Shown: positions 1-7,607 of the stretch, piece after piece
Position numbering within the stretch: position 1 is the stretch's first letter
Layout of the letters: each line of letters begins with the position of its first letter
Assembly (NCBI RefSeq): GCF_009767915.1
Contig: NZ_WSRP01000003.1
Coordinates: 1 to 64,000, forward strand
From: Parasutterella muris
GTDB taxonomy: Bacteria; Pseudomonadota; Gammaproteobacteria; Burkholderiales; Burkholderiaceae_F
Length of the DNA: 64,000 bases
Direction: 5' to 3'
Made by a program: the position numbers and the translations under genes
Notes under the pieces: model-generated
Databases searched by the model: none
The model's input: the letters and a program-made list of their open reading frames with translations, nothing else
What the model was told of the DNA's origin: nothing

Positions 1-410
1 CCCGTGATTGTCAGTTGATAATCACGGATTTGATAGCCGTTGCGGCCGACATAGAACGTTCGATATCTCCTCCTATAGCCCGGTAGCCGAGGCTTCCCCT
101 GAAACTTCTCAGGGTGCTTCGAGTATTCAACGGCCGCCTTGGAGAAACCTTTGAACTGTTTGGCTATGACTTGTCCTTGCCTCTGCGCGGAAGCCGCCGA
201 CGGCATGGCTCGATAGTCACTGCCGTATTGATGCCTGAGTTCAGTATCAAGTTCTTTGCGTGTCAGTACAGGCGCCTTTTCAAAGACACGATGTCTAAGC
301 AGATAGACTGCGCAGTTGCCGAGCTTGCGCGACAATGAACAAAGCTTGTGGCAGGCTTGCCAGTTAGCATTGTTTTTACGAATAACGTGTCGCTCGACTT
401 TTTGAATCAT
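1..410 (-). CDS. tnpB: TnpB, IS605-type accessory protein (5' part, cut by window edge)
   Basis: This is the N-terminal 136 codons of a TnpB-family protein, the RNA-guided nuclease partner of IS200/IS605 elements. The reading frame starts at the ATG complementary to 408-410 (MIQKVERHVIRKNN) and stays open to base 1. Visible family features are the basic N-terminus, a LCSLSRKLGN-like helix and the later KPRLPGYRRRYRTFYVG segment that leads into the first conserved TnpB core. The RuvC catalytic residues and any omega-RNA lie outside the window, so activity cannot be judged. It is divergent from tnpA, and the two ATG codons directly abut (408-410 and 411-413). Identity is secure from composition and position; intactness is unknown. 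Confidence 0.85.
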   Translation of the reverse strand, partial: MIQKVERHVIRKNNANWQACHKLCSLSRKLGNCAVYLLRHRVFEKAPVLTRKELDTELRHQYGSDYRAMPSAASAQRQGQVIAKQFKGFSKAAVEYSKHPEKFQGKPRLPGYRRRYRTFYVGRNGYQIRDYQLTIT

Positions 411-815
411 ATGCAGTTATCTACCGGTTCTCATTGTGTTTTCAATCTCAAAGCTCATTTGATCTTCGTCGTAGCTTACCGACGAAAAGTTATTTCATCA
501 ACGATCTTGGAAAGGCTCAAAGAAATTTTTGCTGACTTGTGTCAACGGGATCAAGTCAGGTTTTTGGAGTGCTCTGGAGAAGAGGATCATGTTCATCTAT
601 TGATCTCTTACCCTCCGACAATTTGCCTTTCAAATCCGGTACGTAAACTAAAAACCATATCATCTCTGAAAATTCGTCAAGAATTCTTCAATCAGATTCG
701 AAGGATGCTTTGGGGCAAACGCTTTTGGACAAAAAGTTACTGTGTAATATCAGTTGGAGACGGAGCAACAACTGCCATTATTGAGAGATATATCAAAAAT
801 CATCGGCTGAATTGA
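411..815 (+). CDS. tnpA: IS200/IS605-family transposase TnpA (Y1 HUH enzyme)
   Basis: A 134-aa single-strand transposase that would excise and insert the element through a 5'-phosphotyrosine link. The HUH pair is His60-Val-His62 in EEDHVHLL, followed by ISYPP as is usual for the family. The nucleophile is Tyr127 in IIERYIKNH, the same position as in characterised IS608 TnpA. Length and both motifs suggest an intact enzyme. An upstream in-frame ATG at 348 exists but would lie inside tnpB, while the family N-terminus (a GSH near residue 6) fits the start at 411. The subterminal hairpin expected past the stop codon could not be assigned with confidence. Confidence 0.88.
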   Translation: MQLSTGSHCVFNLKAHLIFVVAYRRKVISSTILERLKEIFADLCQRDQVRFLECSGEEDHVHLLISYPPTICLSNPVRKLKTISSLKIRQEFFNQIRRMLWGKRFWTKSYCVISVGDGATTAIIERYIKNHRLN

Positions 816-855
816 CATTCGGCCGGCCGCTATCCATCCCGCGCTTACGCACGGA

Positions 856-871
856 GAATTCCGCGGAATTC
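856..871. repeat. Perfect 16-bp palindrome between the IS and tsaB
   Basis: The sequence GAATTCCGCGGAATTC is a perfect inverted repeat without a spacer, about 30 bases before the tsaB start and about 40 after the tnpA stop. It could be an operator or part of the element's end. No T-tract follows, so it is not a terminator. Confidence 0.5.
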
Positions 872-902
872 GTTAAAATAGACGCCAATAAGGAGTCGTT
901 TT

Positions 903-1610
903 ATGTGTGCTGCGATATTATGTTTGGAATCTTCGGGAACGCTTTGCTCAGCGGCGGTTTCCGGTTTCAATTCGGAAATCTTTATTCAGTCGGAAGTCGA
1001 TCAGAAACATACCGAAGTATTTATCGGAATGATTCGCAGAGCGCTCGAATCCGCAGGCGGATCCGCCGATAAACTTGACGCGGTCGCCTTCGGCAACGGT
1101 CCGGGCGCCTTTACGGGCGTCCGCGTGGCGTGCGGCCTTGCACAAGGCATCGGCTGGGCGCTTAACCTGCCGCTTATTCCTATCGGAACCCTTACGGCGC
1201 TCGCCTACTGCCACCGCAATGTCATTGCCGACGGATGTCGACTGCTTTCGGCGATCGACGCGCGCATGCATGAAACTTACTGCGCGGCCTACCGCTATGA
1301 AAACGGCGAGTTTGTCGAAATCCTGGCTCCCTGCACCCGCAAGCCCGAAGAAATTACAGCGCTGTGCGACGACTACAGTATTGAATATGTCTGCGGTAAC
1401 GCGTTTCGCGTATACGAAAAAGAAATCGGTTCGCTCGGCTCCGTAAAACTCCTTTCTGCAGAAGACGTGAACGCCTCCATGCTGATGCCGCTTGCGCAGC
1501 AGGCATTTGCCGAGGGCCGGCTCACAAGCGCGGAAAACGCCTCTCCCCTTTATGTCCGCGACCATGTCGCGATGACAATCAAAGAAAGAGAAGCCGGATT
1601 ATTTCTCTAG
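903..1610 (+). CDS. tsaB: TsaB, subunit of the tRNA t6A-synthesis complex
   Basis: A 235-aa protein of the ASKHA/Kae1-like family. TsaB is the inactive TsaD paralogue that scaffolds TsaD and TsaE during threonylcarbamoylation of A37 in ANN-decoding tRNAs in the cytoplasm. The N-terminal ILCLESSGTLCSAAV phosphate loop and the family signature GNGPGAFTGVRVACGLAQG (around residues 64-82) are both present. An AAGGAG Shine-Dalgarno lies about 7 bases before the ATG. rimI follows after 9 bases and then the uracil-DNA glycosylase, an order common in betaproteobacteria. Length is normal for the family and nothing looks damaged. Confidence 0.95.
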   Translation: MCAAILCLESSGTLCSAAVSGFNSEIFIQSEVDQKHTEVFIGMIRRALESAGGSADKLDAVAFGNGPGAFTGVRVACGLAQGIGWALNLPLIPIGTLTALAYCHRNVIADGCRLLSAIDARMHETYCAAYRYENGEFVEILAPCTRKPEEITALCDDYSIEYVCGNAFRVYEKEIGSLGSVKLLSAEDVNASMLMPLAQQAFAEGRLTSAENASPLYVRDHVAMTIKEREAGLFL

Positions 1611-1619
1611 GCAGACACA

Positions 1620-2072
1620 ATGACGGACTTGTTTAAAGTTCTCCCGATGACGGCGGCGCACCTTGACGAGGTCGTCCGCATTGAAGCGCTCTCCTTTTAC
1701 GAACCTTGGAGCAGCGCTTCCGTCGAATCCTCTTTAAATAAAGACGGATGCTTCGTCGCGGTAGATTCATCCGACACGGTTGTCGGATATTTGATCTTCA
1801 GCTATATCTTTGACGAAGGCGAACTTTTACGCATCGCGGTGCATCCTCTGCATAAACGCAAAGGCATCGCATCCCTTCTGATTCGTCAAATGCTTAATGA
1901 AGCGAAAGCGCGCAATATTAAACATTGGTTTCTTGAAGTGCGCGCAAGCAACTCTCCCGCCATCCGCATCTATGAGAAGTTCGGCTTTACCGTGATGGGA
2001 CGAAGAAAAAGCTATTACAAAGGCCCGCACGGCAAAGAAGACGCCATAACCATGCACCTGAACGGAAGCTGA
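1620..2072 (+). CDS. rimI: Ribosomal protein S18 alanine N-acetyltransferase (GNAT)
   Basis: A 150-aa GNAT acetyltransferase. RimI transfers acetyl from acetyl-CoA to the N-terminal alanine of ribosomal protein S18. The acetyl-CoA loop HKRKGIASLLIRQML (around residues 78-92) and the C-terminal SNSPAIRIYEKFGF motif are typical of RimI, as is the N-terminal IEALSFYEPWS segment. It lies 9 bases after tsaB and 4 bases before the glycosylase gene, so the three are probably cotranscribed. The tsaB neighbourhood supports RimI over other GNAT enzymes. Confidence 0.92.
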   Translation: MTDLFKVLPMTAAHLDEVVRIEALSFYEPWSSASVESSLNKDGCFVAVDSSDTVVGYLIFSYIFDEGELLRIAVHPLHKRKGIASLLIRQMLNEAKARNIKHWFLEVRASNSPAIRIYEKFGFTVMGRRKSYYKGPHGKEDAITMHLNGS

Positions 2073-2076
2073 CATC

Positions 2077-3039
2077 GTGCTCGATAAAAGAAAAACCGAA
2101 CTCTGGAACGCCCTTAATCTCGGACCTCAATGGGTAGAAAGAGGTGAACTGCTCAGTCTCGCAGAGCAAGCGGAGGAGCCTGAAGCCGCTCCCGCGCTGA
2201 CCGAAGCGCCAAAACCCGCGCCCGAGAATCGTGCGCCTGTACGCTCTGAAGCAGTGCAGAAAGATGCGCCGCAGGCAACTCTGCGTACCGCTTCCGCTCA
2301 TAGCGTTCCGCGCGAAATGCCGCACCGCACGCCCCCTCAGCCTGTTCGTAAAGCGGCAGCTGAACCGCAGAACACTGCGCACGGCATGAACGACAGAAGC
2401 GTCTCCGCGGAAGGCTTTTCTTCTGAAAGACAGGAAAAAATTCTCCATGCGGATTGGACTGAGCTGAAACAATTGGTGCATGACTGCAAAGTCTGCGCGA
2501 TCAGCCGTCAAAGAATTCAGCCGGTTTTCGGCGAGGGTGAACCGAAGCGGCGCCTGATGCTGATCGGCGAGGCGCCCGGTCGGGAAGAAGACAGTCAGGG
2601 TAAGCCTTTTGTCGGCCCCTCGGGAAAGCTGCTTGATCATATTCTGGAAGCCTGCGGACTCGATCGTCAAAAGGATCTCGGCATTTTCAATATGCTCAAA
2701 TGTCGTCCGCCGATGAACGCGACGCCCGAAAAATCTGAAAAAATCGCCTGTCAGCCGTTCCTTGATCGGCAGATCGAGCTGATCGATCCTGATCTGATTG
2801 TCGCGATGGGCAAACCCGCCGCATCCCGCTTCTTTGGTGAAGCTAAGGCGCTTAACCCGCTGCGCGGCAAAGTACACGAATTTAATGTCGGGGGAAGAAA
2901 CCGTAAAGTCATTGTGACTTTCCATCCGTCCTACCTGCTTCGCTCGCCCGGAGAAAAGCGCAAAGCATGGCTCGACTGGTGTCTTATCCTCGACACGCTG
3001 GAAGGTTTAACTTCAAATGTCGAAAGAAACAGCCTTTAA
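2077..3039 (+). CDS. Family 4 uracil-DNA glycosylase with 4Fe-4S cluster
   Basis: A 320-aa protein starting at GTG. Family 4 UDGs excise uracil from DNA. The catalytic domain spans about residues 125-310, with motif A GEAPGREEDSQGKPFVG, motif B HPSYLLRSP and four cysteines at 137, 140, 209 and 225 in the spacing used to bind a 4Fe-4S cluster. The first ~120 residues are rich in Ala, Pro and charged residues and look disordered; such a tail is common in betaproteobacterial members, which are sometimes annotated as phage SPO1 DNA polymerase-related. The 3' end overlaps mfd by 23 bases, coupling two DNA-repair genes. Confidence 0.92.
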   Translation: MLDKRKTELWNALNLGPQWVERGELLSLAEQAEEPEAAPALTEAPKPAPENRAPVRSEAVQKDAPQATLRTASAHSVPREMPHRTPPQPVRKAAAEPQNTAHGMNDRSVSAEGFSSERQEKILHADWTELKQLVHDCKVCAISRQRIQPVFGEGEPKRRLMLIGEAPGREEDSQGKPFVGPSGKLLDHILEACGLDRQKDLGIFNMLKCRPPMNATPEKSEKIACQPFLDRQIELIDPDLIVAMGKPAASRFFGEAKALNPLRGKVHEFNVGGRNRKVIVTFHPSYLLRSPGEKRKAWLDWCLILDTLEGLTSNVERNSL

Positions 3040-6000
3040 CGCACTTCCCGTCGTCGGCAAGTCCGCCGCGGATCTGAACCCTAAAGAAAGATACAAAGAA
3101 AAAGCACCTGCAGGAAGCGCGCTAGCGCTTTCCGTCGCTCAGAACGGCGCCCGCCTGAAAGCTTCCGGTCGGCTTCTCACCGTCATTTGCTCCGATCCGG
3201 GAGATGTGATTCGTCTTGCCGAAGAAGTCCGCTGGTTCGATCCCTCACTTCGCCTGAGCGTTTTTCCGGATTGGGAGACTCTTCCCTACGACGTTCTCAG
3301 TCCGCATGCCGACTTGGTGGGCGAGCGGCTTCAGACCCTCTTTAAACTTCTCAACCGCCATTCCGTCAAGGATGGCGTCGATGTGCTGCTGATTTCCGCG
3401 AGCACCGCTTCTCAAAGGCTCTCGCCTCGGGAATTTATCGGCGCAACGACGTTCTTCTTCCAAAAGGGCCAGCGCGTTGATCCGACCGAACTTCGCAGAG
3501 ATCTGGTCGCCCGCGGCTACGAGCATGTCTCTCAGGTGGTCGCGCAAGGTGAGTTCGCCGTTCGCGGAGGACTTCTTGACTTATTCCCGATGGGCGCCAA
3601 AAAGCCGTACCGACTGGATTTCTTTGACGACGAGATCGACGAAATCCGCATCTTTGATCCAGATAATCAGCGCTCAGTTGAAAAGGTCGATGAAATTCGT
3701 CTGCTTCCCGCGCACGAATTTCCGATGGACAAAGATGCGAGAAGCCGATTCTGCGGACGCTGGAGAGAAAAATTTGACGGCGATCCTTCTAAAGTTTCGC
3801 TCTACAAAGACATCGAAAACGGGATTGCGCCCGCCGGAATTGAGAACTATCTTCCGCTCTTTTTTGATAAGACGGAAACCCTCTTTGACTACATCGGCGA
3901 AGACTGCACTTTGATGCTGCTCGGAGATGTCAACGAAGCGATTATTCAGTTCGATAAAGAAACCGAGGAGCGCGCCCGTTTTCTTCGCGCTGACGGAGAA
4001 CGCCCGCTTCTTGATTTGAAAGAGCTTTATCTGACGGCAACAGAATTCTTCGAACACGCGGGAGAATATCCGCGCTTAGTGCTTCTTGACGGACTGCACG
4101 AGGCGCCCGATCTTCCGAATGTTTCCATCGAAAGACGCAAGGAAGATCCGCTTGAAGGCCTTAGAGCCTACCGGGATCTTTCCAAGGTTCGAGGCTGCAG
4201 GCTCCTGATCATGGCCAATTCCGCAGGACGCCTCGAAACCATTTCCGAAGTCCTGAAAGAAAATCGACTTGCGATTCCTACCACGAAGAATTTCGAGTCT
4301 TTCCTTGAAAGCGGCAAGGACTTCGCGCTCTGCTACGGACCTCTCTATGACGGAATGCATCTTGAGGATCCGGCGATCTCCATTCTGACGGAAACCGAAC
4401 TTTATGCGGGCAGCGAGCGTTCGGTCAGAAGAAAGCGCAGACGCACCGAACGCGAAAGCAACATCGACATGATGATCCGTGATCTGTCGGAGCTGAAAGT
4501 CGGTGATCCGGTGGTGCACTTGGAGCACGGCATCGGCCGCTATCGCGGTCTTTCCACAATGGATACGCCGGACGGCCCGGCTGAGTTCCTTCAGATCGAT
4601 TATGCCAACGAAGCCAAGCTTTACGTTCCTGTCGCGCAGCTGCACTTAATTTCCAGATATTCGGGCTCGGATCCGGAAACCGCTCCGCTTCATTCGCTCG
4701 GACGCGGCGAGTGGGAAAAGGCTCGTAAGAAAGCCGCAAAACAGGTCCGTGATACTGCGGCCGAACTGCTCAATATCTATGCGCTGAGAGAGTCCCGCAA
4801 GGGTTTCGCCTTTAAGTTCAGTCTGGCCGATTACGAAGCATTTTCCGAGGCTTTCCCGTTTGAAGAAACCGCCGATCAGAGTGCTGCGATCCGAGCGGTT
4901 TATAAAGACATGATTTCCGATAATCCGATGGACAGACTCGTCTGCGGCGACGTCGGCTTCGGCAAGACTGAAGTCGCGCTGCGAGCGGCGTTCATGGCAG
5001 TTATGGGCGGCAAACAAGTCGCGGTTCTTTGTCCGACCACTCTGCTTGCTGAGCAGCACGCTCAGACATTTAAGGACCGCTTCGCGGATTTTCCGGTCCG
5101 CATCGCCGAACTCTCCCGCTTCCGCTCGACTAAGGAGACCCAGGCTGCGATCAACGGCCTGAAGGACGGCTCTATTGACATTGTGGTCGGCACGCACAAG
5201 ATTCTTTCCGACAAGGTCGAATTCAAAGATCTCGGTTTAGTCGTCATTGATGAAGAACACAGATTTGGCGTGCGGCAGAAAGAGCAGCTGAAATCGCTTC
5301 GTTCGGAGGTGGACATTCTGACGCTGACCGCGACCCCGATACCGAGAACGCTTTCCATGTCGCTTGAAGGCATTCGCGACTTCTCTGTGATTGCGACGGC
5401 GCCGCAGAAACGTCTTGCGATCAAGACATTCGTTCAGCGCGAAAGCGACTCTCTGATTCGTGAGGCTGTGCTGCGTGAACTTAAACGCGGCGGTCAGGTC
5501 TATTTCCTGCATAACGAAGTGGAAACAATTGAGAACGCTCGGGCTCGACTCGAAAAACTGCTTCCCGAAGCTCGTATCGGCGTCGCCCACGGACAGATGA
5601 ATGAGCGTGAACTTGAACGCGTCATGAGGGACTTCTATGCACAGCGTACCAATGTGCTTCTGTGCACGACCATTATTGAAACCGGCATCGACATCCCGAA
5701 CGCCAACACGATCATCATGCACCGTGCGGATAAATTCGGTTTGGCGCAGCTGCATCAGCTGAGAGGCCGTGTCGGCCGCTCGCACCATCAGGCTTACGCG
5801 TATTTAATGACGCCGGGCGAAGGCGCAATTACCAAAAACGCCGGCAAGCGGCTTGAAGCGATTAAGGAAATGGAAGAACTCGGAAGCGGTTTCTATCTGG
5901 CGATGCATGACTTAGAAATCCGAGGAGCCGGCGAGGTCTTGGGAGAGCATCAAAGCGGGAGCATGACGGGTGTGGGCTTTGACCTCTACACCCAAATGCT

Positions 6001-6493
6001 TGACTCGGCGGTGACCGCGCTTAAAGAAGGACGTGAACCTGATCTGCTTTCGCCGCTGGAAGCGACCACGGAAATCAACCTGCACTCGCCTGCCCTGCTG
6101 CGTTCGGACTACGTGCCGGACGTCCATAACCGTCTGATGTTCTACAAGCGTCTTGCGCAGGTCAAGACACGTGAAGATCTGTACGAAATTCAGGAAGAAA
6201 TCGTTGACCGCTACGGCAAACTGACCGAAGAGGCAAAGAATCTCATTCTTACCCATCGCATTCGTATTGAAGCTAAGCCGCTCGGCGTTAAAAAAATCGA
6301 TGCGGCCGATGAAGCCATCATCATGACATTTGTGGATAACCCCAGTTTTGATCCTCAAAAATTCTTTTTCATGCTTCAAAAGAATAGAAATATGCGCATG
6401 ATGGGACCGAATCGGTTACGATTAGAGGCTTATAACGAGACCCCTGATAAACGAGGGGATGCCATTCTCAGAATTCTCAAGGAGCTGACGTGA
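3017..6493 (+). CDS. mfd: Transcription-repair coupling factor Mfd
   Basis: An 1158-aa ATP-dependent translocase that removes RNA polymerase stalled at lesions and recruits UvrA. The order of modules is standard: a UvrB-like N-terminal region with GEFAVRGGLLDLFP, the RNA-polymerase-interacting segment starting at GDPVVHLEHGIGRYRG (around residue 495), Walker A GDVGFGKTE (around 644), the DEEH box (around 743), the TATPIPRTLSMS motif, and helicase motifs V and VI including QLRGRVGRSHHQAY. A C-terminal domain follows. Length matches the family. The start overlaps the glycosylase gene, and the stop overlaps the GTG start of serB. Confidence 0.97.
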   Translation: MSKETAFNALPVVGKSAADLNPKERYKEKAPAGSALALSVAQNGARLKASGRLLTVICSDPGDVIRLAEEVRWFDPSLRLSVFPDWETLPYDVLSPHADLVGERLQTLFKLLNRHSVKDGVDVLLISASTASQRLSPREFIGATTFFFQKGQRVDPTELRRDLVARGYEHVSQVVAQGEFAVRGGLLDLFPMGAKKPYRLDFFDDEIDEIRIFDPDNQRSVEKVDEIRLLPAHEFPMDKDARSRFCGRWREKFDGDPSKVSLYKDIENGIAPAGIENYLPLFFDKTETLFDYIGEDCTLMLLGDVNEAIIQFDKETEERARFLRADGERPLLDLKELYLTATEFFEHAGEYPRLVLLDGLHEAPDLPNVSIERRKEDPLEGLRAYRDLSKVRGCRLLIMANSAGRLETISEVLKENRLAIPTTKNFESFLESGKDFALCYGPLYDGMHLEDPAISILTETELYAGSERSVRRKRRRTERESNIDMMIRDLSELKVGDPVVHLEHGIGRYRGLSTMDTPDGPAEFLQIDYANEAKLYVPVAQLHLISRYSGSDPETAPLHSLGRGEWEKARKKAAKQVRDTAAELLNIYALRESRKGFAFKFSLADYEAFSEAFPFEETADQSAAIRAVYKDMISDNPMDRLVCGDVGFGKTEVALRAAFMAVMGGKQVAVLCPTTLLAEQHAQTFKDRFADFPVRIAELSRFRSTKETQAAINGLKDGSIDIVVGTHKILSDKVEFKDLGLVVIDEEHRFGVRQKEQLKSLRSEVDILTLTATPIPRTLSMSLEGIRDFSVIATAPQKRLAIKTFVQRESDSLIREAVLRELKRGGQVYFLHNEVETIENARARLEKLLPEARIGVAHGQMNERELERVMRDFYAQRTNVLLCTTIIETGIDIPNANTIIMHRADKFGLAQLHQLRGRVGRSHHQAYAYLMTPGEGAITKNAGKRLEAIKEMEELGSGFYLAMHDLEIRGAGEVLGEHQSGSMTGVGFDLYTQMLDSAVTALKEGREPDLLSPLEATTEINLHSPALLRSDYVPDVHNRLMFYKRLAQVKTREDLYEIQEEIVDRYGKLTEEAKNLILTHRIRIEAKPLGVKKIDAADEAIIMTFVDNPSFDPQKFFFMLQKNRNMRMMGPNRLRLEAYNETPDKRGDAILRILKELT

Positions 6494-7347
6494 ACCAGGA
6501 TCTAGTTCTCCAAACCAAGATCGGACATGAAGAGACTCTGCAAAAATTTCTGCATACCATCGGCCGGAAGGGAGTCATAAAAGAGCCCTGCGCGGTTCGT
6601 CTTCAGCGAATGAATCGAGAGGAATTTGAGACGCGATGGGCAGGCAAATGCCGCGCGCTTCAAATCGACGCCAATTGGATTGAACCGAGTTTGAAGCTGA
6701 GTCAGTTCAAGCTTTTTGCGACCGATATGGATTCCACGTTTCTGAATCTGGAAACACTCGATGAGATGGCATCCTTTGTCGGCAAAGGCGAAGATGTCGC
6801 CAAAATTACCGAACTGGCGATGCAGGGCAAAATTCATAACTACGCTGAGAGTCTCACAGCCCGCGTCAAACTGCTCGCCGGCGCCGACGCCTCTATCGTG
6901 GATCGTCTGATTGATCGTCACATCAGGCCAAATCCCGGAGCGGAGAAACTGGTCTCTGCGCTTAAAGAAGCCGGAATTCCGATGCTTCTTGTCTCGGGCG
7001 GATTCAGCTGCGTCACGGAAGTGGTCAAAGCCCGCTACGGCTTTACACACGTCATCAGCAACGAACTTGAAATCATCGACGGTAAATTGACGGGCCGCGT
7101 GACCGGACCTTTCGGCACGCCGATTATTGACGGCCGCGGCAAGATTTCCTATGTGTCAGCCTACGCTCTGCAGCACGGCATTGAACTCTCCCAGCTCATC
7201 ACGATGGGCGACGGCTCCAACGATATTCCGATGCTGGAGGCGGCCGGCCTTTCCATCGCCTGGCATGCCAAACCCAAGGTTCGTCCGCATGCGAAACAGG
7301 CGTTCGATTTCGCGCCGCTCTCCGGACTGCTCGCCCTTTTTAGTTAG
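6490..7347 (+). CDS. serB: Phosphoserine phosphatase
   Basis: A 285-aa HAD-family phosphatase that performs the last step of serine synthesis, phosphoserine to serine. The nucleophile motif is DMDST with Asp79 and Asp81, motif II is LLVSGGFSCV, and the Mg-binding motif is GDGSNDIPML near residue 240. The first ~70 residues replace the longer regulatory N-terminus of E. coli SerB, as in many betaproteobacteria. The GTG start overlaps the mfd stop (GTGA), so translation is probably coupled. Only weak dyad symmetry (7359-7377) follows the gene. Confidence 0.93.
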   Translation: MNQDLVLQTKIGHEETLQKFLHTIGRKGVIKEPCAVRLQRMNREEFETRWAGKCRALQIDANWIEPSLKLSQFKLFATDMDSTFLNLETLDEMASFVGKGEDVAKITELAMQGKIHNYAESLTARVKLLAGADASIVDRLIDRHIRPNPGAEKLVSALKEAGIPMLLVSGGFSCVTEVVKARYGFTHVISNELEIIDGKLTGRVTGPFGTPIIDGRGKISYVSAYALQHGIELSQLITMGDGSNDIPMLEAAGLSIAWHAKPKVRPHAKQAFDFAPLSGLLALFS

Positions 7348-7411
7348 TTCGCTTATTAAGGAATTTTTTCGATTCCTATCTTAGAATTTTCCCTTATATG
7401 ATCAATTTTTG

Positions 7412-7425
7412 CACGAATATTCGTG
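7412..7425. repeat. Perfect 14-bp palindrome upstream of the lyase gene
   Basis: CACGAATATTCGTG is a perfect palindrome. It is flanked by the longer arm TTTTGCACG (7407-7415), whose inverse complement CGTGCAAAA recurs at 7529-7537. These sites bracket the likely lyase promoter and may be operators; the binding protein is unknown. Confidence 0.4.
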
Positions 7426-7490
7426 TCAAATTTTAAATAAATAAAATCCTTTCATTCAATCTTTTGATTTATTTTCGAAGAACATCGACT

Positions 7491-7519
7491 GTTACAGTTA
7501 GAAATAGATCAATGATAAT
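7491..7519 (+). promoter_or_regulatory. Likely sigma-70 promoter of the lyase-dcuC unit
   Basis: GTTACA at 7491-7496 and GATAAT at 7514-7519 are separated by 17 bases, the preferred sigma-70 spacing. Transcription would begin near 7526, giving a leader of about 80 bases that contains the RBS-masking inverted repeat. The call rests on motif resemblance only. Confidence 0.4.
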
Positions 7520-7549
7520 ACAAGTATCCGTGCAAAATTAGAACGTCGC

Positions 7550-7604
7550 TTCTCCCGGCAAAGAATAGACTGTAAGCGTATTCAATACTCAATCACCGGG
7601 AGAA
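7550..7604 (+). promoter_or_regulatory. Leader stem-loop that could mask the lyase ribosome binding site
   Basis: TTCTCCCGG (7550-7558) is the exact inverse complement of CCGGGAGAA (7596-7604). The right arm contains the Shine-Dalgarno GGGAG, 5 bases before the ATG at 7608. Pairing would leave a 37-base loop and block initiation. This is the geometry of a translational switch (riboswitch, thermometer or protein-controlled leader), but no known riboswitch class is recognised. Confidence 0.45.
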
Positions 7605-7607
7605 ATA

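Noticed and set aside
348-410. Longer N-terminus for TnpA starting at 348
   Set aside because: It would lie inside the divergent tnpB gene, and the family N-terminus matches the ATG at 411.
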